Part shown: in pieces, positions 25,268 through 33,148 of the stretch
Layout of the letters: each line of letters opens with the position of its first letter
How positions within the stretch are numbered: the first letter of the stretch is position 1
Assembly (NCBI RefSeq): GCF_014836675.1
Contig: NZ_JACSQK010000001.1
Location: 430,720 to 494,719 of the forward strand
Origin: Comamonas avium
GTDB taxonomy: Bacteria > Pseudomonadota > Gammaproteobacteria > Burkholderiales > Burkholderiaceae_C
DNA length: 64,000 bases
Reading direction: 5' to 3'
The notes under the pieces: model-generated
What the model was told of the DNA's origin: nothing
Database searches by the model: none
Seen by the model: only the letters and a program-made list of their open reading frames with translations
Translations under genes and position numbers: made by a program

Positions 25268-26821
25268 ATGAACTTTGAACTGAAGACTTTGAACCTGTCC
25301 AGCGCCGCTGCAGCAAAGTGCGATCTTCTTTTATTGTTGGTGCCTGAGTCATTCAAGCCTCAACAAGACCCCTTGTCTGCCTTGGTGCAAAACGCTGTCA
25401 GTCATGGTGACTGGTCTGCAGCGACCTCCAAGCAACTGCACTTGTACCAAACTCAGGGCGTGCAAGCACGCCGTGTTTTGTTGCTGGGTGTGGGCAAAGG
25501 AACTGTACGCGATCTGCGCAGCGCATTATCGAGTGCAGCCTCTGTTTTCAAGGCTGAAGGTGTCAAACACGCCATTGTGTGCCTGAGCGCGCTCGATGAT
25601 GTGAACGAAGCCGTGCGCACTGTGGTGCAATCTGCTGCCGATACCACCTACGCTTATACGCTGACCAAATCGCAGAGCAAAGTTGCAGAACTTACCAATA
25701 TCAGCATTGGTGTTCTGGACAAACGCTCGGCCACCAGCAGTTTTGATCAGGCTGTAGCTGTTGCGCTGGGTCAGGCGCTGGCCAAGGAATGGGGAAACCG
25801 GCCCGCTAACCATGCAACGCCCACACTGCTGTCCAAGGCAGCCAAGGAGCTGGCCAAGCACCCATCTATCCAGTGCAAGGTGCATGGCCCCAAGGAAGTG
25901 GCCAAGCTGGGGATGGGCGCATTCTTAGCCGTTGCGCAAGGTTCTATAGAGCCACTGCAGTTTATTGAGCTGACATACAGCGGGGCCGCCAAATCTCAGG
26001 CCCCAGTGGTGCTGGTAGGCAAGGGCATTACGTTTGATACCGGTGGCATTTCGCTCAAGCCAGCAGCCGCAATGGATGAGATGAAATTTGACATGTGCGG
26101 AGCCGCCAGCGTTTTGGGCGTGTTTCGTGCATTGGCACAGCTCAAGCCTGCGATCAATGTGGTGGGCTTGATCCCTGCCTGCGAAAACATGCCCGATGGC
26201 GCTGCGATCAAGCCTGGCGATGTGGTGACCAGCATGAATGGGCTCACCATCGAAATTCTGAACACGGATGCCGAGGGGCGTTTGGTACTGTGCGACGCTT
26301 TGACCTATGCCGAGCGCTTTAAGCCTTCGGCAGTCGTTGACATTGCCACATTGACGGGTGCATGCGTCATCGCTTTGGGTGGCGTGCGCTCTGGCTTGTA
26401 CGCCAACCAGGACTCTTTGGGCGAGGCACTGCAGCAAGCTGGCGAAAAGAGCCAGGATCTTTGCTGGCGCATGCCTTTGGATGATGACTATGCCGAAGGC
26501 TTAAAGAGTAATTTTGCAGACATGGGCAACGTTGCCGGCCGTGCGGGTGGATCCATTACAGCAGCAAAATTCCTGCAGCGTTTTGTGGGTAGCATGCCCT
26601 GGGCACACCTGGATATTGCGGGCACTGCCTGGAAAGAAGGCGCGGCCAAGGGTGCAACCGGCCGCCCGGTGCCTTTGCTGATGCAATACCTGCTTGATGC
26701 GGCGCAACAACCGGCACCCAAAGCCAAGAAGGCGGTAGCAGCTGTCAAGCGCGCTAGCAAGCCAGCCACGGTGCTGGCAGGTGCGCAAGCCAAGTCTTCA
26801 GGCAAGGCTGCCAAAGTTTGA
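25268..26821 (+). CDS. pepA: Leucyl aminopeptidase PepA (M17)
   Basis: 517 residues. The M17 signature NTDAEGRLVLCDALTYAERF and metal-binding GKGITFDTGGISLKP are intact, followed by GGSITAAKFLQRF. It is a hexameric di-zinc cytosolic aminopeptidase that also binds DNA in E. coli. Compared with E. coli PepA it carries a C-terminal tail of about 35 residues rich in Ala and Lys (KAKKAVAAVKRASKP and SSGKAAKV). Divergent from lptF as in many proteobacteria. Its stop overlaps the holC start (TGATG). Confidence 0.94.
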   Translation: MNFELKTLNLSSAAAAKCDLLLLLVPESFKPQQDPLSALVQNAVSHGDWSAATSKQLHLYQTQGVQARRVLLLGVGKGTVRDLRSALSSAASVFKAEGVKHAIVCLSALDDVNEAVRTVVQSAADTTYAYTLTKSQSKVAELTNISIGVLDKRSATSSFDQAVAVALGQALAKEWGNRPANHATPTLLSKAAKELAKHPSIQCKVHGPKEVAKLGMGAFLAVAQGSIEPLQFIELTYSGAAKSQAPVVLVGKGITFDTGGISLKPAAAMDEMKFDMCGAASVLGVFRALAQLKPAINVVGLIPACENMPDGAAIKPGDVVTSMNGLTIEILNTDAEGRLVLCDALTYAERFKPSAVVDIATLTGACVIALGGVRSGLYANQDSLGEALQQAGEKSQDLCWRMPLDDDYAEGLKSNFADMGNVAGRAGGSITAAKFLQRFVGSMPWAHLDIAGTAWKEGAAKGATGRPVPLLMQYLLDAAQQPAPKAKKAVAAVKRASKPATVLAGAQAKSSGKAAKV

Positions 26822-27270
26822 TGACAGAAACACCCATGCCCCAAGTGTCTTTTCACTTTAATGCGCCAGACAAACTGGAATATGCGTGCCGCTTCATTCG
26901 CAAAGCCATGCGCCATGATGCACGCGTCACTGTGGTGGCTCCCATGGAGCGGCTGCGCCAGTTGTCTGCGCGTTTATGGAAGTTCGCGGGGCATGAGTTT
27001 CTGGCACATGCTGTGCAAGGCGAGGATGCTGAAATTTTCACCTTGGCACCCGTGGTGCTTGTTGAATCTGCAGCCGCCAGCACGCACCAGGAGGTGCTGC
27101 TTAATCTGGGGGGCGAAATGCCTCAGGGCTTTGAGGCGTTCGCTAAAGTTGTCGAGGTTGTCTCGAGCTTTGACGAACAGGACCGCGCTCAGGCCCGTGT
27201 TCGCTGGCGTGCCTATCAAGAGGCGGGCCATGCCATCGAGCGCTTTGACTTGGTACTGAAGGAGGGTTGA
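26821..27270 (+). CDS. holC: DNA polymerase III chi subunit HolC
   Basis: About 149 residues starting MTETPMPQVSFHFNAPDKLEYACR. The pattern VSFHFN-PDKL-YACRFIRKAM and, later, LLNLGGEMPQGFEAFAKVVEVVS fits HolC, the clamp-loader accessory that contacts single-strand-binding protein. The ATG overlaps the pepA stop (TGATG), the conserved pepA-holC coupling of proteobacteria. It ends three bases before the next small gene. Confidence 0.9.
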   Translation: MTETPMPQVSFHFNAPDKLEYACRFIRKAMRHDARVTVVAPMERLRQLSARLWKFAGHEFLAHAVQGEDAEIFTLAPVVLVESAAASTHQEVLLNLGGEMPQGFEAFAKVVEVVSSFDEQDRAQARVRWRAYQEAGHAIERFDLVLKEG

Positions 27271-27273
27271 GCG

Positions 27274-27735
27274 ATGTTCAATTCAGATGCTCGCCAGCCT
27301 CCGCGCTTTGTACCGACGCTGACCGACGTCGTGCAGGAGCAGGCAGCACCGGCGCCACAGGAGCCAACGCCAGACAGGCTCAGTACCGTTACACCAGAGC
27401 CACCTTTAGAGGAGAACTGCGCAGAACCCGTAGCAGAGCTGGTTGAGGTGGCAGAGGTGGCAGCAGTATCACTGCCAATGTCACCGCCGATCCAAGCGCC
27501 TGTTGCCGCGCAAGACTGGTCATTGATGGCACAGGCCATGCAGGTCAGCGTGATGGCTCGACTGGATGGTGCGCTGCAAGAGCGCCTGCGCTATGCGTTG
27601 TCTGACTTGGTGCAGATGCACACGCAAAGCCTCTACCAAGCCATTCGGCAAGATGTGGAGCAACTGGTCAGCGTGTCGGTGCACGAAGCCATTGCTCAAG
27701 AACTAGCGCACCTGCAAAAAACTCAGGAAGACTGA
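27274..27735 (+). CDS. Conserved hypothetical protein downstream of holC
   Basis: 153 residues. The first half is a Pro/Glu/Ala-rich, probably disordered segment (about 1-80). The second half is predicted helical and acidic: DWSLMAQAMQVSVMARLDGALQERLRYALSDLVQMH, then LYQAIRQDVEQLVSVSVHEAIAQELAHLQ. It may correspond to the DUF2486-type proteins of Burkholderiales, but I am not sure. It is tightly coupled to holC (three-base gap), so a link with replication or with pepA is possible. Convergent with the dehydrogenase gene, 17 bp away. Confidence 0.7.
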   Translation: MFNSDARQPPRFVPTLTDVVQEQAAPAPQEPTPDRLSTVTPEPPLEENCAEPVAELVEVAEVAAVSLPMSPPIQAPVAAQDWSLMAQAMQVSVMARLDGALQERLRYALSDLVQMHTQSLYQAIRQDVEQLVSVSVHEAIAQELAHLQKTQED

Positions 27736-27752
27736 GCAGGTGGCAGGGCGCT

Positions 27753-28760
27753 TTATGTGCGCAAGGCTTCAGGGTTCAGAATATTGCTGGGCTGGCCTTG
27801 TGCAAAGTGCAAAATATTTTCAAACGCTGCACCAAAGTAAAGCTCATAACTGTCTTGCTCCACATAGCCAATGTGGGGTGTGCATATGCAGTTTTCCATT
27901 CGCAGCAATGCATGCCCTTGCAAAATAGGTTCGCTTTCAAATACATCGACAGCAGCCAGGCCGGGTCTTCCTTGCTGCAGCCCTGCAGCCAGTGCATCAG
28001 GCTCGATCAGTTCTGCGCGTGAGGTGTTGACCAGCAAGGCGGTGGGCTTCATCCACGCCAGATCAGTGCGTTGCACGATGTGCGTCGTCTGTGCAGTCAG
28101 ACGCAGGTGCAGGGAAAGAACGTCACTGTTAGCGAAAAATTCCTCTTTGCTGCTGCAAGCGTGATAGCCATCTTGCTGCGCTAATGCACAGGACGAGGCG
28201 CTACCCCAGACCATGACATTCATCCCAAAAGCTCTGCCGTAGCCAGCCACAATGCGGCCGATGCGCCCATAACCCCAGATGCCCAAAGTGCGTCCACGTA
28301 ACGCGCTGCCAATTGCAAAATTGGGCGGCATGGAGGCTGCTCTGAAACCGGATTGCTGCCAGGCACCGTGCTTGAGGTTGGAGATGTACTGCGGCAATCT
28401 GCGCATTGCGGCCATGATGAGCGCCCATGTGAGCTCGGCAGGAGCTACCGGTGAGCCAACGCCTTCAGCAATAGCAACGCCGTGCTCGGTGCAGGCTTGC
28501 ACATCAATGTGCGGGCCAGCTTTGCCCACTTGCGCAATGAGTTTGAGTTTCGGGAGTTTTTCAATCAACTGGCGAGTAATGGGGGTGCGCTCGCGAATGA
28601 GCACAATGACATCTGCATCACGCAATCGAACAGCCAGCTGACCAACACCTTTGACCGTATTAGTAAAAACTTTGGCGTTAAAGCCGTCCAGGCGTGTGGC
28701 GCATTGCAGTTTGCGCACCGCGTCCTGGTAGTCGTCCAAAATGACAATGTTTAGTGACAT
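27753..28760 (-). CDS. D-2-hydroxyacid dehydrogenase family protein
   Basis: 335 residues with the two Rossmann-like domains of the SerA/D-isomer 2-hydroxyacid dehydrogenase family. The NAD loop GIWGYGRIGRIVAGYGRAFG is at about 175-195, and the catalytic Arg (NTSRAEL), Glu and His (TPHIGYVEQDSYE) segments are present. It oxidises D-2-hydroxyacids or reduces 2-oxoacids with NAD(P)H; the substrate is not predictable. It stands alone. Its C-terminus lacks an ACT domain, so it is not a regulated 3-phosphoglycerate dehydrogenase. Confidence 0.9.
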   Translation of the reverse strand: MSLNIVILDDYQDAVRKLQCATRLDGFNAKVFTNTVKGVGQLAVRLRDADVIVLIRERTPITRQLIEKLPKLKLIAQVGKAGPHIDVQACTEHGVAIAEGVGSPVAPAELTWALIMAAMRRLPQYISNLKHGAWQQSGFRAASMPPNFAIGSALRGRTLGIWGYGRIGRIVAGYGRAFGMNVMVWGSASSCALAQQDGYHACSSKEEFFANSDVLSLHLRLTAQTTHIVQRTDLAWMKPTALLVNTSRAELIEPDALAAGLQQGRPGLAAVDVFESEPILQGHALLRMENCICTPHIGYVEQDSYELYFGAAFENILHFAQGQPSNILNPEALRT

Positions 28761-29395
28761 GCTTTAACTGTAAGTTGTTGGTTTGTTTAGTTAAGTGGCT
28801 GTTGTGGATGACGTTTTTTTTCGAATGTCGGGACAAAAGCTTACGCCAAGACTACGCCAGTACATACCCGGTAGTCTGACTTTACACTCCCCGCTTTGGC
28901 GCAAGTTTTGGCACAGGCTTTCAGTATTCAAACCATGCCGCCGCACCCACTCGGTGAATGTATTTTGATGCAAGAGCCGCTAAAGTCTTCGCAGCCAAAG
29001 GCTACATTGTCACCGAAGGTTGCCTGACACTTGTGCTGGTGGCGATGACACCCCGCGCTTGAGCCGCACCTGGATTGCCCCGGATCTGCACCAGCCAAGC
29101 GCCAGACGCACACACTACCGTGCTCAGGTGCTTGGTGAATTTGGCGGCATGCTGAGCTGCAGAACGCTTCAATGCAGTCCAGTACATCGGGATGGGCAAT
29201 GCCCCAGCTGACACGTTGCACGATGAAGCAGCAGACACCAGCAAAGGTATTCAAGCCGCTTGAATGCAGCCGACAAGCGCTATTGTGTGAAACACAATGC
29301 GCCCACTGCCGGCGTCATCCACCGGACGAAGGCTCCGCGTGGTCAGCGCTGATGACAGATCTTTGCTGGCGCATGCACAGTGCCTGCGCTCATGG
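28761..29395. other. 635-bp stretch without a recognisable gene
   Basis: Between the start of the dehydrogenase gene and the 3' end of trhO. Base composition is coding-like and several short frames exist on both strands, but I recognise none and they contradict one another. It may be a decayed gene. Confidence 0.45.
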
Positions 29396-30199
29396 TCAGG
29401 TGGGTTGCTGGGGCTTGTCTTTGCCCTCGCTCTGCAGTGGTGTGATTGCCAAGTCTGCACCTACGGCTCGGCGTTCATCAAACACAAAGCAACCACCGTC
29501 GTAGAAAGCACCATCAGTTTCCTCAAAGTATTTGAGAATGCCGCCTTCGAGCTGGTAGACGTGCTCAAGCCCCTCGTTGCGCATGAGGATGGCGGCTTTT
29601 TCACAGCGAATGCCGCCGGTGCAGTAGCTCACCACAGTTTTGTCGGCCAGACTGGCCTTGTGAGTACGCAAAGCCGGAGGGAATTCGGTGAACTTGGTCA
29701 GGCGCCAGTCCACTGTATTGCGAAAGGCGCCTTCATCCACTTCGTAGTCGTTGCGAGTGTCCAGCGTGATGACCTCGCGCCCCTCGTCGTCATGGCCTTG
29801 TTCCAGCCAGCGGCGCAGTGTGGCGGGAGCCACAGAGGGCGCGCGACTTGCTGCGGGGCGAATAGTGGGATGGTCCATGCGGATGATTTCACGCTTGACC
29901 TTGACCAGCATCTTTCGAAACGGCACGGTATCTGACCAGCTTTCCTTGGGGTCCAGGTCTGCAAAGCGGGGATCTTCACGCAGGGCGTTGACAAAGGTGT
30001 AAATGGCTGCGGGCGGGGCGGCCAGAAAGAAGTTGATACCTTCTTCGGCCAGAAGCACTGTGCCCTTGAGGTTCAGTGCACTGGCACGCTCTGCCAGGGT
30101 GGTGCACAGGATGTCGGCATCCGGCAAGGGGGTGAACTTGTAGCAGGAAATATTCAGAATATCGGGCACGTTGTATATCTGGTTGTGCGCTGAGGCCAC
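29396..30199 (-). CDS. trhO: tRNA uridine(34) hydroxylase TrhO (rhodanese-domain, YceA family)
   Basis: 267 residues. An N-terminal acylphosphatase-like domain (YKFTPLPDADIL and GTVLLAEEGIN) is followed by a rhodanese domain with the active-site loop CTGGIRCEKA (Cys193) and the end motif GGCFVFDERRAVG. TrhO hydroxylates U34 of certain tRNAs using O2, a step to 5-methoxyuridine or cmo5U. It is shorter at the C-terminus than E. coli TrhO, lacking the zinc-binding-like extension. The start is GTG (no in-frame ATG upstream). Confidence 0.9.
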   Translation of the reverse strand: MASAHNQIYNVPDILNISCYKFTPLPDADILCTTLAERASALNLKGTVLLAEEGINFFLAAPPAAIYTFVNALREDPRFADLDPKESWSDTVPFRKMLVKVKREIIRMDHPTIRPAASRAPSVAPATLRRWLEQGHDDEGREVITLDTRNDYEVDEGAFRNTVDWRLTKFTEFPPALRTHKASLADKTVVSYCTGGIRCEKAAILMRNEGLEHVYQLEGGILKYFEETDGAFYDGGCFVFDERRAVGADLAITPLQSEGKDKPQQPT

Positions 30200-30464
30200 A
30201 CATGCCCCCTGCAGGGTTTACAGGGTCGTGGCGTGTGCAATTGGACTTGGGGATTTGATACCCAGTTTAAAACAAGCATCGCCATCCAAGCGGCAGCCGT
30301 GCGGCAGCGGCTGCGGGGGCATTGCTTTGCAAGCCGGCGCGCGTGAAGAAGGTGCAAGCCAGAAGCGAACTCGAAGCTTGCACTGGCTGCTGACCATAAT
30401 TTTATTGGACCGTGGCGAAGTCAGTGGTTCAGCGGGTTGTAACGGGACTGCCGCAGAACTGTCC

Positions 30465-31595
30465 TTACTTGGGCTTGAACGGGTTGCCTGCCTGTAATTC
30501 CTGTACATAGCCTTCAACAGCCATGGTTTCCTGCTCCAGAAAGTCGCCGATGGCTTGCGCAAACTGAGGGTGGGCCACGTAATGCGCGGAATAGGTGCTC
30601 ACGGGCAGCAGGCCTCGCGCCATTTTGTGTTCACCTTGGGCGCCGCCTTCAAAGATCTGTAGCTGATGGGCAATGCAGTAGGCAATCGACTGCATATAGC
30701 AAGTTTCAAAATGCAGGCCACGAACAAACTCCTGGCTTCCCCAATACCGGCCATACAAGGTGTCTGCGGCACGTACATTCAGTGCACAGGCCACCGGCTG
30801 CTTGTCGCGCTCAGCCAGTACAAGCACAAAATGCAGCACGCCCTGTGCATGGGCCTGCTGGAAAAAATCTTCGCTCAGATAAGGCTGTGAATGGTGCTCC
30901 ACATAGGTTTGCACATAGCAGCGGTAGAAAAAGGACAGGTGCTCAGCCGTGAGCTGCTCGCCTTCCAGCCAGCGATAGCTGATGCCAGCGGCGGCCACAT
31001 ACTTGCTGTCCTGGCGCATCTTTTTGCGTTTGTCCTGGGATAGCTGAGCTAAAAAGCTTTCTGTGCTGTCATAAGCCTCGTTGCGCCAGTGAAACTGCAC
31101 ACCTTCACGCACCATAAATCCGGCGCGCTGCAGGGCGTGGCGATCTTCGGGGTTCACAAACAAGCTGTGTACGGATGAAGCCTGTGACTGCTCACAGAAC
31201 TGACGAAGCCCTTGGGCCAGCGCCAATCGCGCCTGGGCATCCACGGCCAGCAGGCGCGGGCCTTGCACTGGTGTGAAGGGTGATGCGATGACCAGCTTGG
31301 GGTAGTAAGGCAAGCCATGCGCTGCAAAAGCCTGTGCCCAGCCTTGATCAAATACAAACTCGCCGCGTGAATGTGTTTTCAAAAAGCACGGGGCTGCGCC
31401 GACCAGAACACCCCCTTGGTGCAGCAGCGCGTACTGTGGATACCAGCCTTGGCGAGCATGTACGCAGCCGGTCGCTTGCAGCAGACGCAAGAAGTGGTAG
31501 CCCACGAAGGGACTGCCCTGGGCCATGGCTTGCCAGACGGCAGGGTCTACCTCATCCAAGGTATCGGTGACAGTGAGCGTATAGGCAGTGTTCAT
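30465..31595 (-). CDS. FemAB-like / DUF482 GNAT-superfamily protein
   Basis: 376 residues of the peptidoglycan-recognition-like family PF04339. The characteristic ending is IFEGGAQGEHKMARGLLPV followed by STYSAHYV; earlier motifs are RKKMRQDSKYVAAAGISY and SQPYLSEDFFQ. The fold has two GNAT domains like FemX and aminoacyl-transferases, but no substrate has been established for this family. It is monocistronic here, with 265 bp of gene-free DNA before trhO. Confidence 0.85.
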   Translation of the reverse strand: MNTAYTLTVTDTLDEVDPAVWQAMAQGSPFVGYHFLRLLQATGCVHARQGWYPQYALLHQGGVLVGAAPCFLKTHSRGEFVFDQGWAQAFAAHGLPYYPKLVIASPFTPVQGPRLLAVDAQARLALAQGLRQFCEQSQASSVHSLFVNPEDRHALQRAGFMVREGVQFHWRNEAYDSTESFLAQLSQDKRKKMRQDSKYVAAAGISYRWLEGEQLTAEHLSFFYRCYVQTYVEHHSQPYLSEDFFQQAHAQGVLHFVLVLAERDKQPVACALNVRAADTLYGRYWGSQEFVRGLHFETCYMQSIAYCIAHQLQIFEGGAQGEHKMARGLLPVSTYSAHYVAHPQFAQAIGDFLEQETMAVEGYVQELQAGNPFKPK

Positions 31596-31941
31596 TCAAA
31601 TGACAGGGCAGAAGCCTGTGCGTGCTGATGCAATGGGCGTGGGGCGGATTGTCAGCAATATGCTCGCTTGCTGCTGACAAGCTTGCACAGCAAGTGCGAT
31701 AGCCATCAAAAAACGAATGGCTCCATGCCAGTGGCATGCTCAGTAGCCTGCCGCTCTCAGGTCGATGTCGCAGCAAGAGTTGTTGCCAGAGTGTGTAGGG
31801 GCGATTGTCTGAGATTTGGCCGATGCAATCCGTATCTCTTTGAGCACCGTTTTCCGTGAACGGTTTTCATGGGGCACAAACAAGAATGCCCGCTTGCTAG
31901 CGGGCATTTGTGCTGCAAGCCTTGGTTGAGCTTGCTAAATT
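31596..31941. other. Gene-free region between the FemAB-like gene and tRNA-Val
   Basis: Holds the probable tRNA terminator (31885-31908) and small palindromes such as CATGCCAGTGGCATG (31727-31741) and ACCGTT-N7-AACGGT (31847-31865). No gene seen. Confidence 0.5.
31885..31908 (-). terminator. Terminator-like hairpin downstream of tRNA-Val
   Basis: AATGCCCGCT and AGCGGGCATT pair around a four-base loop; on the minus strand it is followed by a T-rich but interrupted tail. Confidence 0.6.
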
Positions 31942-32017
31942 TGGTAGGCGCGATTGGATTCGAACCAACGACCCCCACCATGTCAAGGTGGTGCTCTAAC
32001 CAACTGAGCTACGCGCC
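31942..32017 (-). tRNA. tRNA-Val (anticodon GAC)
   Basis: 76 nt on the minus strand with encoded CCA. The acceptor stem GGCGCGT pairs with the 3' side before ACCA, the D-arm has GCTCAGTTGGTTAGAGC, the anticodon arm reads CCACC-TTGACAT-GGTGG with anticodon GAC, and the T-arm has GTTCGAATC. Read as valine. Confidence 0.95.
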
Positions 32018-32037
32018 TGTGTCTGTCCGAAGCTGTA

Positions 32038-32064
32038 ACTATAGCAGTGTTTGTATGCCTCAAA
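32038..32064 (-). promoter_or_regulatory. Candidate sigma-70 promoter of tRNA-Val
   Basis: Minus strand: TATAGT at 32038-32043 preceded by TGC (extended -10 pattern), about 20 bases before the tRNA 5' end. A TTGAGG upstream at 14-bp spacing is too close to be a normal -35. Confidence 0.4.
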
Positions 32065-32155
32065 AGAGAAAAGCGACAATTGCATTAAACAATTGCCGCT
32101 TCTAAGCCTGGCAGTACAGAAATCGGGATGCGAGTTCTGACTTAAACGAACGCAA

Positions 32156-32980
32156 TTACCAAATTTTCCACCATGGGCCTTTGGCTGCTGGTGTTTTTGT
32201 CGCATCAGCTGCATTGGCAAAATTTCCATCGCGAACGCGTTTGGCGTCATCTCGCAGGTCGTTCATGCCCAGCTTGTCGTAGGAATTGATCAAAATATCC
32301 AAAGCTTCCAGGCTTGCAGGGACGCCCTGGTAATCAGACAGTGCGGTTTGCGCGCGTGCAATCGCCGCAACGTAGGCGCCGCGCGAGTAGTAGTAGCGTG
32401 CTACGTGTACTTCGTACTGAGCCAGCGAATTGACAATGTAAGTCATGCGCTGGCGTGCATCAGGGGCGTAGCGAGAAGCGGGAAAGCGCGTCACCAGTTC
32501 GCTGAATGCCTGGTAAGAGTCTTTGGCGGCTTTTTGATCGCGTTCAGACAAATCCTGGCGCGACAGCCATGCAAACATGCCCAGATTGTCATTGAAGTTC
32601 ACCAGACCCTTGAGGTAAAGCGCGTAATCAATGGCTGGGCTGGCAGGGTGCAGACGGATAAATCGATCCAGCGTTGCGTGTGCTTGCTCTTTTTCACCGG
32701 CCTTGTACTGGGCGTAGGCTTTTTCGATCTGAGCTTGTTGTGCCAAGGGCGTGCCTGCTGCACGGCCTTCCAGCTTTTCAAACAAAGGCACAGCTTTGTC
32801 AAAGCCGCCAGCCTGGACTTCATCGCGTGCCTCGGTGTAGATCCGGTCAGTCGACCAGTTTGCTGTGGGATCTTCTTTGGTTGAGGAGCATCCGGACAAC
32901 AGGCCTGCTGTGAAAATAATAGCAAGAGCAGGTCGTGAAATACGCGGCATAGCGAACAGCTTTCGGACAGAGGTTGTCAT
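32156..32980 (-). CDS. bamD: Outer-membrane assembly lipoprotein BamD
   Basis: About 274 residues from MTTSVRKLFAMPRISRPALA; ATGs at 32950 (MPRISRPALA) and 33040 are also in frame, and I cannot decide from ribosome sites. Lipobox LLSGCSS. The mature part shows five TPR-like repeats, e.g. YTEARDEVQAGGFDKAVPLFEKLE, and the family segments IDYALYLKGLVNF and KLVTRFPASRYAPDARQRM (here with ELVTRFPASRYAPDA). BamD is an essential part of the BAM complex that folds outer-membrane proteins. Upstream and divergent is dnaE. Confidence 0.92.
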   Translation of the reverse strand: MTTSVRKLFAMPRISRPALAIIFTAGLLSGCSSTKEDPTANWSTDRIYTEARDEVQAGGFDKAVPLFEKLEGRAAGTPLAQQAQIEKAYAQYKAGEKEQAHATLDRFIRLHPASPAIDYALYLKGLVNFNDNLGMFAWLSRQDLSERDQKAAKDSYQAFSELVTRFPASRYAPDARQRMTYIVNSLAQYEVHVARYYYSRGAYVAAIARAQTALSDYQGVPASLEALDILINSYDKLGMNDLRDDAKRVRDGNFANAADATKTPAAKGPWWKIW

Positions 32981-33148
32981 AAATTCTAGTAAGGCGGCTG
33001 CTCTAAATGAGCTGGGTGCAGTCTGCAATATGTGCTGCATTGTATAGGGCTAAATCTTTCACTTCGCAAGCCTTGTGCTGCCACTTATTGCTACGGACAT
33101 GCAACGAAGTTCAGGCATGGGCGGCTGGGTGTTTCTACAATGGCGGCT

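Noticed and set aside
28928..29254. Minus-strand frame of 108 codons in the gap after trhO
   Set aside because: Cys/His-rich translation without any recognisable motif, overlapping another frame equally unconvincing; left as unassigned DNA.
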